From Chitinophagaceae bacterium (GTDB lineage Bacteria; Bacteroidota; Bacteroidia; Chitinophagales; Chitinophagaceae), in NCBI GenBank assembly GCA_947455605.1, contig CANGOX010000014.1:1-53260 (forward strand): DNA of 53,260 nt, read 5' to 3'. Made by a program: the position numbers and the translations under genes. Numbering within the stretch: the stretch's first letter is position 1; each line of letters opens with the position of its first letter. This document shows, piece after piece, positions 1-7,795 of the stretch. The notes below the pieces were generated by a model. That model was given only the letters and a program-made list of their open reading frames with translations. It was not told the DNA's origin and ran no database searches.

Positions 1-140
1 ATCTTTGTTTTCCTTTCCTGTGTAAGATCCAGATACTCTTCAATATCACGAAGCGGGTCAATAATGGCAGCAACTCCGTCACTCTCAATGTAGTATGCGG
101 CTTCGCTGATACATCCCGTATATAATTGCTTGATATACAT
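1..140 (-). CDS. MBL-fold metallo-hydrolase (persulfide dioxygenase-like), N-terminal fragment
   Basis: The gene runs off the left edge; only the first 46 codons are visible, from the ATG at 140-138. The fragment begins MYIKQLYTG and continues with SEAAYYIES and IDPLRDIEEYL. This is the start typical of Bacteroidota MBL-fold hydrolases related to ETHE1/Blh persulfide dioxygenases, often fused to rhodanese domains. The metal-binding HxHxDH motif would lie just outside the window, so the catalytic assignment rests on the N-terminal pattern alone. It follows an ArsR-family gene on the same strand with a 94 bp gap that holds its own -7 box. That pairing resembles sulfide/persulfide-responsive loci, but the regulator here has no cysteine. 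Whether a rhodanese domain is present cannot be seen. Confidence 0.7.
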   Translation of the reverse strand, partial: MYIKQLYTGCISEAAYYIESDGVAAIIDPLRDIEEYLDLTQERKTK

Positions 141-165
141 GTATGCTTGATTTTGTGCAAAGATA
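135..165 (-). promoter_or_regulatory. Putative promoter -7 box and palindrome before the MBL hydrolase gene
   Basis: On the minus strand, 165-158 reads TATCTTTG, an exact match to the Bacteroidota -7 consensus TAnnTTTG, about 17 nt before the ATG. No convincing -33 TTTG is seen at 19-21 nt. A perfect 10 bp palindrome, ATACATGTAT (135-144), spans the start codon and is flanked by two copies of TGCTTGAT. It could be an operator for the neighbouring ArsR protein, but this is inference. Confidence 0.4.
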
Positions 166-234
166 GGGGCAAGCTTCAGGCCAGAAAGGGGTCGAAGTTA
201 TCAAAAGGCCAAAATTGTCATAAACCCTGTCTAC

Positions 235-570
235 CTAACCTACCAGTGTTTCTACAAACTGAACCACTTCTGCCAATCGGTTATAATTAACGGAGTAAAA
301 AATGAACTTGCCGTCACGCGAGGTGCTTACAATACCCGCTCTTCGTAAAATAGCTAAGTGTTGAGAGGCTACCGATTGCTCAAGTCTGAGCTTGACATAA
401 ATTTCGGTTACGGTCATCTTCTGATGTTCGTCGAGAAGTTTGATGATTTGCTGTCGTAACTTATGGTTAATGGACCTGAGAATCAATGAGGCTTTCTTTG
501 TATGAAGGAAGTCGACTTTGATCGGGGTTTTACCATTCAGTAAGACAACGGCTTGTAAAGACTGGGTCAT
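235..570 (-). CDS. ArsR-family winged-helix transcriptional regulator, cysteine-free
   Basis: A 111-residue protein with the ArsR/SmtB winged-helix fold. A helix-turn-helix (TVTEIYVKLRLEQSVASQHL, about residues 53-72) is followed by LRRAGIVSTSRDGKFIFYSVN, the beta-wing. Length fits the family. There is no cysteine anywhere, so neither the metal-binding ELCVCDL motif nor the two redox cysteines of BigR/SqrR persulfide sensors is present. No DxHxxxxxxxHxxE metal site is evident either. The gene lies directly upstream of an MBL-fold hydrolase gene on the same strand, which is the likely target together with its own promoter. The signal it senses cannot be told from sequence. The start is the ATG at 570-568. 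Confidence 0.88.
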   Translation of the reverse strand: MTQSLQAVVLLNGKTPIKVDFLHTKKASLILRSINHKLRQQIIKLLDEHQKMTVTEIYVKLRLEQSVASQHLAILRRAGIVSTSRDGKFIFYSVNYNRLAEVVQFVETLVG

Positions 571-642
571 GGCAATAGAGTTAAGGGAGGGGATTAATAA
601 TACTAAACTCGTTCACATAAAGTTAAACAAAATGTTTGGGGA

Positions 643-664
643 TTCATAGTATAAAATTTATGAA
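643..664. promoter_or_regulatory. Inverted repeat upstream of the arsR-type gene
   Basis: TTCATA (643-648) and TATGAA (659-664) form a 6 bp inverted repeat with a 10 nt AT-rich spacer, 73 nt upstream of the ArsR start and just beyond the tsaB stop. Spacing and AT-richness would suit a winged-helix dimer site for autoregulation. It is short enough to be chance. Confidence 0.25.
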
Positions 665-694
665 TGTTTTTCCCGCTGTCCGATTTTTACACGT

Positions 695-1393
695 TTAAAC
701 GGTTTTTTTCGAGGTGTCGAAAAAGCCTTTTACATAGAGGGGTTCGGCATAGGCAAGATTGGCGAAAATGCCTGATTGACAGTATATTGAAGCCCTTAGG
801 GCAAGGTGCGAAGCATTGTGTTGAATGTGTAAAAATGACGCTTTGGGATGCTTGATTACACCCACCAATTTCTGATGACCGGAACCGCTAAAAATGACGT
901 TTTTTTGATATTTCTCGCCGTTAAATGACAATTCATCAATGATCAGGGCATAGGGCGATTCAATTTCTTCGAGGGATAGCGTATACAAGGCAGTAAATAC
1001 CTCCATCCGTCTGGCGTCAATCAAGGGGCAAAGCAGCGTTGAAGGATCAACAACGGTTTGTGATGATTCGAGATGACTGATTATTGATTGCGCCATCACT
1101 TCCAGTGTATTCACCAGTATCAAAGGTTTGTCAAGGGCAAAGCAAATCCCTTTGGCAGAAGCCAGTCCCACCCTTAGCCCAGTATAACTGCCGGGTCCGG
1201 CTGTTACAGAAACAGCATCCAGATCTTTGAGCGAATGACCACATTGAGCCATCAGCTCTCCAATAGCAGGCTGTATAAATGAAGCATGATTCTTCTGCTC
1301 GCTGCTTTCTATCATGCCCAGCACGGTACTGTTTAAGCTCAGGCAAACACTGGCATGTTCAGTAGCGGTATCTATATTAAGTAGAAGCGGCAT
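695..1393 (-). CDS. tsaB: tRNA threonylcarbamoyladenosine biosynthesis protein TsaB
   Basis: A 232-residue member of the ASKHA fold TsaB/YeaZ family. TsaB is the non-catalytic partner that scaffolds TsaD, with TsaE, to transfer threonylcarbamoyl to A37 of tRNAs reading ANN codons. Family marks are NIDTATEH at residues 6-13 and AGPGSYTGLRVG at 65-76, followed by a helix SAKGICFAL. The length is usual for TsaB. It is the second gene of a minus-strand pair, 7 bp after the stop of the short 3-hydroxyacyl-CoA dehydrogenase-like gene, so the two are probably cotranscribed from the -7 box near 2030. No tsaD, tsaC or tsaE is in view. Cytoplasmic. Confidence 0.95.
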   Translation of the reverse strand: MPLLLNIDTATEHASVCLSLNSTVLGMIESSEQKNHASFIQPAIGELMAQCGHSLKDLDAVSVTAGPGSYTGLRVGLASAKGICFALDKPLILVNTLEVMAQSIISHLESSQTVVDPSTLLCPLIDARRMEVFTALYTLSLEEIESPYALIIDELSFNGEKYQKNVIFSGSGHQKLVGVIKHPKASFLHIQHNASHLALRASIYCQSGIFANLAYAEPLYVKGFFDTSKKTV

Positions 1394-1400
1394 GTATGAC

Positions 1401-2012
1401 CTATTGTATTGTGAGTTCTTTTTCCAATGCGGGTGCTACCAAATAACGACTATCCTGAACACTTAGTTTTTTTAATAAGGCATATATTTTAGAAAGGCCA
1501 ATTTTCTGGCTCCATTCAAAAGGTCCGTAGGGATAATTGGTGCCCAGCTTCATGGCAATATCTATTTCAGCCCTTGTGCTGATCTCATCGCCCAAACCAA
1601 AATAAGCTTCATTGATGATCATGGCAATGACCCTTGCTGCGATCATCCCAGGAATATCGGGAACGATATTATATTTCCAGCCAATTTTTTTCAAAACAGC
1701 ATCAACGATCTTCTCAGAGTCTGCGGCAACAACCTCAATGGAATCCCGCTCTAAAAAGCCATTCCATGCATTTAGCCTGATAAAATTACCAGGTAACATG
1801 TCGCCGGTTTCGATCACAGAATTGATAAAAACAGGTTGATCTGTTATGCCTGAAAAAGATGGTCCATCCTCTTCAAAACAAAGATCAAAATAAGCGTCCG
1901 CAAAGGGTATCTGTTTCTCATCTGTGAGCCAGTTCACCCATACATCTTCGGCAACTCCTTTTGCAAGGAAAGCCTGCTTTTGTTCTGTATTGGCTTTTAC
2001 TACAATCTGCAT
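1401..2012 (-). CDS. 3-hydroxyacyl-CoA dehydrogenase C-terminal-domain protein without a Rossmann NAD site
   Basis: A 203-residue protein whose second half matches the C-terminal helical domain of 3-hydroxyacyl-CoA dehydrogenases. It has PGMIAARVIAMIINEAYFGL (residues 121-140) with the family's NEA-x-x-GL/G-D-E pattern, then DIAMKLGTNYPYGPFEW (151-167). The first 100 residues align only with the late part of the NAD-binding domain (PVFINSVIETG, then IEVV). The GxGxxG nucleotide loop and the first half of the Rossmann fold are absent. No frameshifted remnant is apparent upstream: the gene is preceded by a short gap and ridA on the other strand. The protein may be a structural or substrate-binding relative rather than an active dehydrogenase. 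Cotranscription with tsaB is likely (7 bp gap). Confidence 0.75.
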   Translation of the reverse strand: MQIVVKANTEQKQAFLAKGVAEDVWVNWLTDEKQIPFADAYFDLCFEEDGPSFSGITDQPVFINSVIETGDMLPGNFIRLNAWNGFLERDSIEVVAADSEKIVDAVLKKIGWKYNIVPDIPGMIAARVIAMIINEAYFGLGDEISTRAEIDIAMKLGTNYPYGPFEWSQKIGLSKIYALLKKLSVQDSRYLVAPALEKELTIQ

Positions 2013-2029
2013 GTACGGTGTGTAAAGCG

Positions 2030-2037
2030 CAAATTTA
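2030..2037 (-). promoter_or_regulatory. Putative -7 box for the dehydrogenase-like/tsaB operon
   Basis: The minus strand reads TAAATTTG here, exactly TAnnTTTG, ending 17 nt before the ATG at 2012. A TTG lies about 25 nt further upstream, a longer spacing than the usual 19-21, so the -33 element is uncertain. Confidence 0.4.
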
Positions 2038-2090
2038 GGTTGGCAGGTTGATAGAAATGCAGCAATTTGCTGCTGATTAAAACAATTTCT

Positions 2091-2477
2091 ATGTCAAAAC
2101 AGATCATTCAAACCGATAAAGCACCGGCTCCTATTGGCCCGTATAGCCAGGCAGTAAAAGCCAATGGCATGGTATTCCTGAGCGGACAGGTAGCGTTTGT
2201 GCCAGCCACAGGTGAATTGGAAACCTCATCTATACCGGCAGAAACCCACCAGGTAATGAAAAACCTGCAGTCGGTTCTGGAAGAAGCCAAACTCAGCTTC
2301 GAGCATGTTGTTAAGACCAGTATTTTCCTGAGCGATATGTCGCTCTTTGCACAGGTAAATGAAGTGTACGGAACCTATTTTAAAGGCGATTATCCAGCCC
2401 GTGAAACGGTTGCAGTAAAAGGACTGCCAAGGGGAGTGAATGTTGAGATCAGCATGATCGCGGTAGTAGAGCTGTAG
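2091..2477 (+). CDS. ridA: RidA family enamine/imine deaminase
   Basis: A 128-residue RidA (YjgF/YER057c/UK114) protein, which hydrolyses reactive 2-aminoacrylate and related enamines released by PLP enzymes. Seen: APAPIGPYSQAV near the N-terminus, SGQVAF, and the C-terminal signature YPARETVAVKGLPRGVNVEI. The catalytic arginine is R104 and the paired glutamate E119, matching R105 and E120 of the E. coli protein. The ATG at 2091 is preferred over an in-frame ATG at 2067, which adds eight residues not typical of the family. Monocistronic, divergent from the dehydrogenase-like gene and convergent with the epimerase gene, with a repeat hairpin in between. Cytoplasmic homotrimer by family knowledge. 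Confidence 0.95.
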   Translation: MSKQIIQTDKAPAPIGPYSQAVKANGMVFLSGQVAFVPATGELETSSIPAETHQVMKNLQSVLEEAKLSFEHVVKTSIFLSDMSLFAQVNEVYGTYFKGDYPARETVAVKGLPRGVNVEISMIAVVEL

Positions 2478-2484
2478 ATTATTA

Positions 2485-2573
2485 GAACAGATGAACAAGG
2501 AACAGATGAACAAGGATCGGAGTAATGTATCCTTCATCTGTTCCTTGTTCTTTGCGCTTCTGTTCATCTGTTC
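2485..2573. repeat. Tandem 15-mer plus long inverted repeat between convergent genes
   Basis: GAACAGATGAACAAG occurs twice in tandem (2485-2499, 2500-2514). Arms 2493-2510 and 2533-2550 are an 18 bp perfect inverted repeat around a 22 nt loop. The outer segment 2485-2497 pairs again with 2561-2573, which covers the last codons of the epimerase gene. It lies between the convergent ridA and epimerase genes, so it can act as a two-way terminator, although no long T-run follows. The arms are built of short TTC-led words 7-10 nt apart, like other gap repeats in this window. Confidence 0.8.
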
Positions 2574-3511
2574 AAAACAACGGTATAGCTGGTTCTAAAC
2601 ACTTTCTTCTCATTCGGCGAAAGATCTATCCGCCACATTCCATTATTAAAATTATCCGGAGCACCACTCAGGTTTTCAATGGCAATACTCTTTCGGTGTG
2701 GTGGAATATACAGTTGCAATAAGGGATACGACTTACCCGGCTCAATGATCAGTTGCAATATATCATTGCTTAATCTGCATTTAGCATCTTGTTTTGTGGC
2801 ATCCAGTTCAAAAGAATTATCCAGTTGAATATCTTTCAGCGAAGCGCCATTGATAAAACGTTCATCCTTTAGTTTCTTACCGGAAGGCAATAAAGCTGCA
2901 TCATACTCCAGTTGGGTGTTACTGTCGAATTGGATCATCCATTCATCTACTGATCCGCCTAATGTAAAATAAGGATGCCATCCATCCGCCATAGGAATCG
3001 CATGATCATGGGAATGCGTTACGGTTGTACTAACACTTAATTTGTTTCCGGCTTCCAGTTTCCATTCAATGATTAGGGTATAAGGAAAAGGATACCCGGC
3101 ATCATCACCCTTGTAATCATATTGAAGCACCACACTTGCTGCTTTGTTACCAGACTCTTGGTATATGATTGCATAAATGCCGTCATAAACCAATCCATGA
3201 ATTGCATGGCCATTGAGAAAATGTTTATGAACCTGATAGTCTTTATTTTCCAAACGGTATTTTCCTTCAAACATGCGGCAAACAAAAGGGCTGAGCTTGG
3301 CACTTTTAAAACCATGGGTAATGTTTGCGGCAATATCTTCCCTTCCTGTAAAACCTTCTACCACATTAAACAGTGATCCATTTACCGGAACCCTGAATGC
3401 ATTCAATAAACCACCAAACGCATAGATCTCGGCTTCAGCGCCTCCAATAGTATCCGTTAAAGTAATAATAGGGAACCCGTTTTGATCGTCGATACTGGCT
3501 TTGAATGACAT
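2564..3511 (-). CDS. Aldose 1-epimerase family protein
   Basis: A 315-residue galactose-mutarotase-fold protein, predicted to interconvert alpha and beta anomers of an aldose. The catalytic set of the family is visible: NGHAIHGL (residues 100-107, general acid/base H105), WHPYF (178-182, H179) and the base glutamate in AIENLSGAPD (E279). No signal peptide is seen, so it should be cytoplasmic. The substrate sugar cannot be named, and the gene is not in a sugar operon; icmF starts 123 bp away in the opposite direction. The stop codon lies inside the right part of the repeat hairpin at 2485-2573, so the final codons of the gene form part of an inverted-repeat arm. Confidence 0.9.
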   Translation of the reverse strand: MSFKASIDDQNGFPIITLTDTIGGAEAEIYAFGGLLNAFRVPVNGSLFNVVEGFTGREDIAANITHGFKSAKLSPFVCRMFEGKYRLENKDYQVHKHFLNGHAIHGLVYDGIYAIIYQESGNKAASVVLQYDYKGDDAGYPFPYTLIIEWKLEAGNKLSVSTTVTHSHDHAIPMADGWHPYFTLGGSVDEWMIQFDSNTQLEYDAALLPSGKKLKDERFINGASLKDIQLDNSFELDATKQDAKCRLSNDILQLIIEPGKSYPLLQLYIPPHRKSIAIENLSGAPDNFNNGMWRIDLSPNEKKVFRTSYTVVLNR

Positions 3512-3578
3512 AGTTTACATTAAGGGCCTGAAAGTAAGAAGTTCATGGCGAAAATGATCGGTTAATCAAAAGCTAACA

Positions 3579-3612
3579 TTTGTTAACTTTTGATAGCAAA
3601 CCTGTAAATTTG
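3579..3612 (+). promoter_or_regulatory. Putative icmF promoter
   Basis: TAAATTTG at 3605-3612 is an exact TAnnTTTG -7 box. A TTTG -33 element sits at 3579-3582 with 22 nt between, one more than the common 19-21 nt. Transcription would start near 3619, about 16 nt before the icmF ATG. No cobalamin riboswitch is visible in the 123 bp gap. Confidence 0.5.
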
Positions 3613-3634
3613 TCTTCGCGTTTAAAAGACAACC

Positions 3635-6600
3635 ATGGCATATACTCCCCAACATAAGATCCGTATAGTTACAGCCGCCAGTTTATTCGACGGGCATGAT
3701 GCCGCTATCAATATCATGCGCCGCATTTTGCAGGCTAAAGGAGCAGAGATCATTCACCTGGGTCATAACCGGAGCGTATTAGAAATTGTAGAATGTGCCA
3801 TAGAAGAAGATGCACAGGGTATTGCTATTACCAGTTACCAGGGCGGACATGTAGAATTCTTTAAATACATGAAAGACCTGCTGGATCAGAATGGATGTGG
3901 CCATATTAAAATATTTGGTGGTGGTGGAGGAACCATTTTACCTGAGGAGATCCGTGAACTGCATTTATATGGCATTTCTAAAATTTACAGTCCGGATGAT
4001 GGCCGTAAAATGGGTCTCGAAGGAATGATCGAAGACGTGATCCGCCAATGCGATTTTAGTCTTAATGGAAATGGTATCTACAAAAACCCTATGACGCTTG
4101 GTGAAGTAAAGGATGTAAGAAAAGTTGCCAGAGAAATTACCAATGCCGAAAATGGTTGCACAACTCCAGACTCCAGACTTCAAACTCCAAACTCAAACAT
4201 CCCTGTATTAGGAATTACAGGAACCGGTGGTGCCGGAAAAAGTTCTGTTACTGATGAGATCGTACGACGTTACCTGCACGCATTTACCGATAAGACCATC
4301 GCAGTTATTTCTGTAGATCCTTCCAAGAAAAAAACAGGTGGCGCCTTGTTGGGCGACAGGATCCGGATGAATGCGATCTCACACGTTCGTGCTTACATGC
4401 GTAGCCTGGCAACCCGCGATGATAATACTGCCTTGAGCGCACATGTGCAGGAAGCGATCGATATCTGTAAGGCAACCGGTTTTGATTTTATTATCCTGGA
4501 ATCTGCCGGTGTGGGCCAAAGTGATGCATCCATACTTGATTACTGTGATGTGAGTTTATATGTGATGACACCTGAGTATGGTGCCGCATCACAATTAGAG
4601 AAAATTAATATGCTCGATTATGCAGATGTGGTCTGTATAAATAAGTTTGATAAAGCAGGCGCATTGGATGCTTTGCATGATGTACGTAAGCAATTTAAAC
4701 GCAACCATAATTTATGGGAGGCAAAAGATGAGGCACTTCCTATTGTAGGAACGATCGCTGCTCAGTTTAACGATGCCGGTGTTAATGAATTATTCGAAAG
4801 AATATTTGAAGTGATTGAAGAAAAATGCAAGGTTGTCTTTTCAGAAGAGACAGCTTTACATACCAAAGAAGGCAGAAATATATCTACTACCACCAAATCA
4901 CAGATCATACCACCGAAACGTGTGCGTTATCTGTCGGAGATCTCAGAAACCAACCGCGGATATGATCAATGGGCAAATGAACAGGCAGTGGTTGCTACCA
5001 GACTTTATCAGATTGAAGGTGTAATAGATTCATTACAATCTACCCCCTCTTTGAGTAGCACAGCAGCCGGTGGTGAATCAACCCTTGTTGAAATGAAAGC
5101 ACATTTCGAAAAACTGTTACATCCGGAATGTAAAAAGCTGATCGAAGAATGGCCCGCTTTGATTAAAAAATACACTTCAGATTATTTTGAATATGAAGTT
5201 CGTGGTAAGACAATCAAACAACCGCTTACTGTAAAATCATTGAGCGGCACAAGAATTCCGAAAGTTGTCTTACCAAGATTTAAAGATTGGGGCGATATAC
5301 TTCGCTGGCAATTACAGGAAAACGTTCCTGGCGAGTTTCCTTATACAGGTGGCGTATTTGAATTGAAAAGAAAAGGTGAAGACCCAACCAGAATGTTTGC
5401 CGGTGAAGGCGGACCGGAAAGAACCAATAAGCGTTTTCATTATGTATCAATAGGTCAGCCTGCAATTCGCCTTTCCACTGCATTTGACAGTGTTACTTTA
5501 TATGGTGAGGACCCGGATCATCGTCCGGATATTTTTGGAAAAGTTGGGAACAGTGGTGTAAGTGTGGCTACATTGGATGATGCCAAGAAACTCTACAGTG
5601 GCTTTGATCTCTGCGATCCAAAAACATCTGTGAGCATGACGATCAATGGTCCTGCTCCTATGTTGCTTGCTTTTTTCATGAATGCAGCCATTGATCAGGA
5701 ATGTGAAAAATGGATAGAAGCCAATGGTAAATGGCCGGAAGTTGAAGCTTATATACAACAGAAATTCTCACATCTCCCTAAACCGATCTATTATAATCCT
5801 GCCTTACCCGAGCGTTTGCCCGAAGGGAACAATGGCCTGGGATTGCGCTTACTGGGAATCAGTGGTGATGAAGTATTGCCCGCCGATGTGTATGGAAAAA
5901 TAAAAACAGAAGCCTTATCACAGGTACGCGGAACCGTACAGGCCGATATTTTAAAAGAAGACCAGGCACAGAATACCTGCATCTTCTCAACGGAATTTGC
6001 TTTAAAGCTGATGGGTGATGTACAGGCTTATTTTATTGAACAGAAAGTACGCAATTTCTATAGTGTAAGTATCAGCGGCTATCATATTGCAGAAGCCGGT
6101 GCCAATCCTATTACACAATTGGCGTTTACACTATCTAATGGCTTTACGTATGTTGAGTATTACCTGAGCCGTGGGATGCATATTGATGATTTTGCACCTA
6201 ACCTTTCTTTCTTTTTCAGCAATGGTATGGATCCTGAATATAGTGTGATCGGCCGTGTAGCCCGTCGTATCTGGGCCAAAGCCATGAAACACAAATACAA
6301 GGGGAATGATCGTTCGCAGAAACTGAAATACCATATTCAAACCAGCGGCCGAAGCCTGCACGCCCAGGAAATTGATTTTAATGATATACGTACCACACTC
6401 CAGGCATTGTATGCGATCTATGATAACTGTAACAGCCTGCACACAAATGCGTATGACGAAGCCATTACCACACCTACCGAAGAAAGTGTAAGAAGGGCCA
6501 TGGCCATTCAATTGATCATTAATCGTGAACTGGGCACTGCCATCACAGAAAATTTTATACAGGGAAGTTTTGCTTTGGAAGAATTGACCGACCTGGTGGA

Positions 6601-7027
6601 AGAAGCGGTATTGGCAGAATTTGACCGCATCACAGAACGGGGTGGTGTATTAGGTGCCATGGAACGCATGTACCAGCGGAATAAGATCCAGGAAGAAAGT
6701 CTGTATTATGAAACGCTCAAACATACCGGCGAATTACCACTGATCGGTGTAAATACCTTTTTAAATAAAAAAGGAAGCCCTACGATACTTCCCGGCGAAG
6801 TGATCCGCAGTACTACCGAAGAAAAAGAACAGCAGATTCAGAATCTGCAGTCATTCCAGAAACGAAATGTAGAGCGGAGCGGTAAGGCCCTGAAAAAACT
6901 GAAACAGGCAGCCATTAATAATGATAACCTGTTCAATGAGCTGATGGAATGTGTAAAATATTGCTCCCTCGGACAGATCACCCGAGCTTTGTATGAGGTA
7001 GGTGGACAGTACCGTAGAAATATGTAA
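3635..7027 (+). CDS. icmF: Fused isobutyryl-CoA mutase (B12 domain, G-protein chaperone, mutase)
   Basis: A 1130-residue adenosylcobalamin enzyme of the IcmF type, which rearranges isobutyryl-CoA and butyryl-CoA and carries its own GTPase chaperone. The B12-binding domain comes first (about residues 8-135), with the cobalt-ligand histidine in FDGHDAAI. A low-complexity linker follows, then a MeaB-like G domain with Walker [12 protein letters not shown] (193-203), [16 protein letters not shown] and NKFD. The mutase barrel runs from about 540 to 1100. The segment [13 protein letters not shown] is the IcmF form; methylmalonyl-CoA mutases have an RQYAGFST-type sequence there. Preferred substrate cannot be settled by eye. 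The linker contains five consecutive ACT-led heptads of DNA (4163-4197). It may be cotranscribed with the secreted protein gene 48 bp downstream. No other mutase pathway gene is nearby. Confidence 0.95.
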   Translation: MAYTPQHKIRIVTAASLFDGHDAAINIMRRILQAKGAEIIHLGHNRSVLEIVECAIEEDAQGIAITSYQGGHVEFFKYMKDLLDQNGCGHIKIFGGGGGTILPEEIRELHLYGISKIYSPDDGRKMGLEGMIEDVIRQCDFSLNGNGIYKNPMTLGEVKDVRKVAREITNAENGCTTPDSRLQTPNSNIPVLGITGTGGAGKSSVTDEIVRRYLHAFTDKTIAVISVDPSKKKTGGALLGDRIRMNAISHVRAYMRSLATRDDNTALSAHVQEAIDICKATGFDFIILESAGVGQSDASILDYCDVSLYVMTPEYGAASQLEKINMLDYADVVCINKFDKAGALDALHDVRKQFKRNHNLWEAKDEALPIVGTIAAQFNDAGVNELFERIFEVIEEKCKVVFSEETALHTKEGRNISTTTKSQIIPPKRVRYLSEISETNRGYDQWANEQAVVATRLYQIEGVIDSLQSTPSLSSTAAGGESTLVEMKAHFEKLLHPECKKLIEEWPALIKKYTSDYFEYEVRGKTIKQPLTVKSLSGTRIPKVVLPRFKDWGDILRWQLQENVPGEFPYTGGVFELKRKGEDPTRMFAGEGGPERTNKRFHYVSIGQPAIRLSTAFDSVTLYGEDPDHRPDIFGKVGNSGVSVATLDDAKKLYSGFDLCDPKTSVSMTINGPAPMLLAFFMNAAIDQECEKWIEANGKWPEVEAYIQQKFSHLPKPIYYNPALPERLPEGNNGLGLRLLGISGDEVLPADVYGKIKTEALSQVRGTVQADILKEDQAQNTCIFSTEFALKLMGDVQAYFIEQKVRNFYSVSISGYHIAEAGANPITQLAFTLSNGFTYVEYYLSRGMHIDDFAPNLSFFFSNGMDPEYSVIGRVARRIWAKAMKHKYKGNDRSQKLKYHIQTSGRSLHAQEIDFNDIRTTLQALYAIYDNCNSLHTNAYDEAITTPTEESVRRAMAIQLIINRELGTAITENFIQGSFALEELTDLVEEAVLAEFDRITERGGVLGAMERMYQRNKIQEESLYYETLKHTGELPLIGVNTFLNKKGSPTILPGEVIRSTTEEKEQQIQNLQSFQKRNVERSGKALKKLKQAAINNDNLFNELMECVKYCSLGQITRALYEVGGQYRRNM
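4163..4197. repeat. Five ACT-led heptads inside the icmF linker
   Basis: Reading in sevens from 4163: ACTCCAG, ACTCCAG, ACTTCAA, ACTCCAA, ACTCAAA. They encode part of the polar stretch [13 protein letters not shown] between the B12 domain and the G domain of IcmF. The same ACTCCAG and ACTCCAA words recur in the intergenic array at 24049-24083. Confidence 0.85.
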
Positions 7028-7075
7028 TACAGATTTTGCGTATCTTAACGCCAGTTTTAAAAAGGGAGAGCCATT

Positions 7076-7690
7076 ATGCGTGTTCAAAAAATTATCGGGA
7101 TTATTATATGTTTTTTTTGCGGGTTAGGTTTTTTATCTGCCCAGATCATACCTGTTGCGGTTCCGGCCCGAAGGATTGATACCACTATTAAAGTTGGCAG
7201 AGCAGGATACCGTCTTACGTGTTACAATAAGAGCCCGGAAAAAAATTCAGTAACCATTTCTCCACAGGGGTTTGATAAAGATGTACGCGAATTCTCATTT
7301 GATGTAAAAGGAAGAGTTACCAAAGCCGAGGTAGATGATATTAACCGTGATGGCTTTCCGGATCTGGTTTTTTATGTTTTTTCCAACGATTCCATTCCCA
7401 AAGGCAATGTGATCGCGATCAGTTCAGAGAAAAATGAAACCGTATCGCCCATCGTTTTTCCAGATATTTTTGATGATCCCAAAGCACGAGTGGGCTATAA
7501 GGGCAATGATGTATTTTTCCTGATGGAGGGCTATCTGGTTCGTCGTTTCCCGGTTTACCCGGTAGAAGGAGCACCCGCAACTGCAAGCACCGGTAACCTA
7601 GTTCGGCAAATTACTTACATGATTGTACCGGGTGATAGGGGAAGGGCCAGTTTTAAGCCTATGCGTACCTATGATTTCGTAAAACAATAA
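7076..7690 (+). CDS. Secreted PliI-like inhibitor of I-type lysozyme
   Basis: A 204-residue protein with a signal peptide (hydrophobic 5-20, cut near SAQ at 21-23), so periplasmic or exported. The mature part resembles PliI inhibitors of invertebrate-type lysozyme. It has DDINRDGFPDLVFYV (residues 87-101), then YKGNDVFFLMEGYLVRRFPV (141-160), a gap, and a closing strand with VRQITYMIVPG. The LVRRFPVY core and the DGFPDL calcium-loop-like segment are what point to PliI. I cannot confirm the lysozyme-contacting residues. Preceded by AAAGGGAGAG, a strong ribosome-binding site by local standards, 48 bp after icmF. No lysozyme gene is nearby, so it probably protects the cell wall from host or protozoan enzymes. 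Confidence 0.7.
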   Translation: MRVQKIIGIIICFFCGLGFLSAQIIPVAVPARRIDTTIKVGRAGYRLTCYNKSPEKNSVTISPQGFDKDVREFSFDVKGRVTKAEVDDINRDGFPDLVFYVFSNDSIPKGNVIAISSEKNETVSPIVFPDIFDDPKARVGYKGNDVFFLMEGYLVRRFPVYPVEGAPATASTGNLVRQITYMIVPGDRGRASFKPMRTYDFVKQ

Positions 7691-7795
7691 ACCCGTACTG
7701 CCTTTTTCTGATAAATAGCTTCACGATTAATTAATTCTTCCACTGAATTTTCAACGGGTTCATTTGTATCTTTAAGCTTCCTATAAAAGATACAT

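Noticed and set aside
3512..3634. Cobalamin riboswitch before icmF
   Set aside because: The 123 bp gap is too short for the conserved core and has an ordinary promoter near the gene; no B12-box-like sequence is seen.
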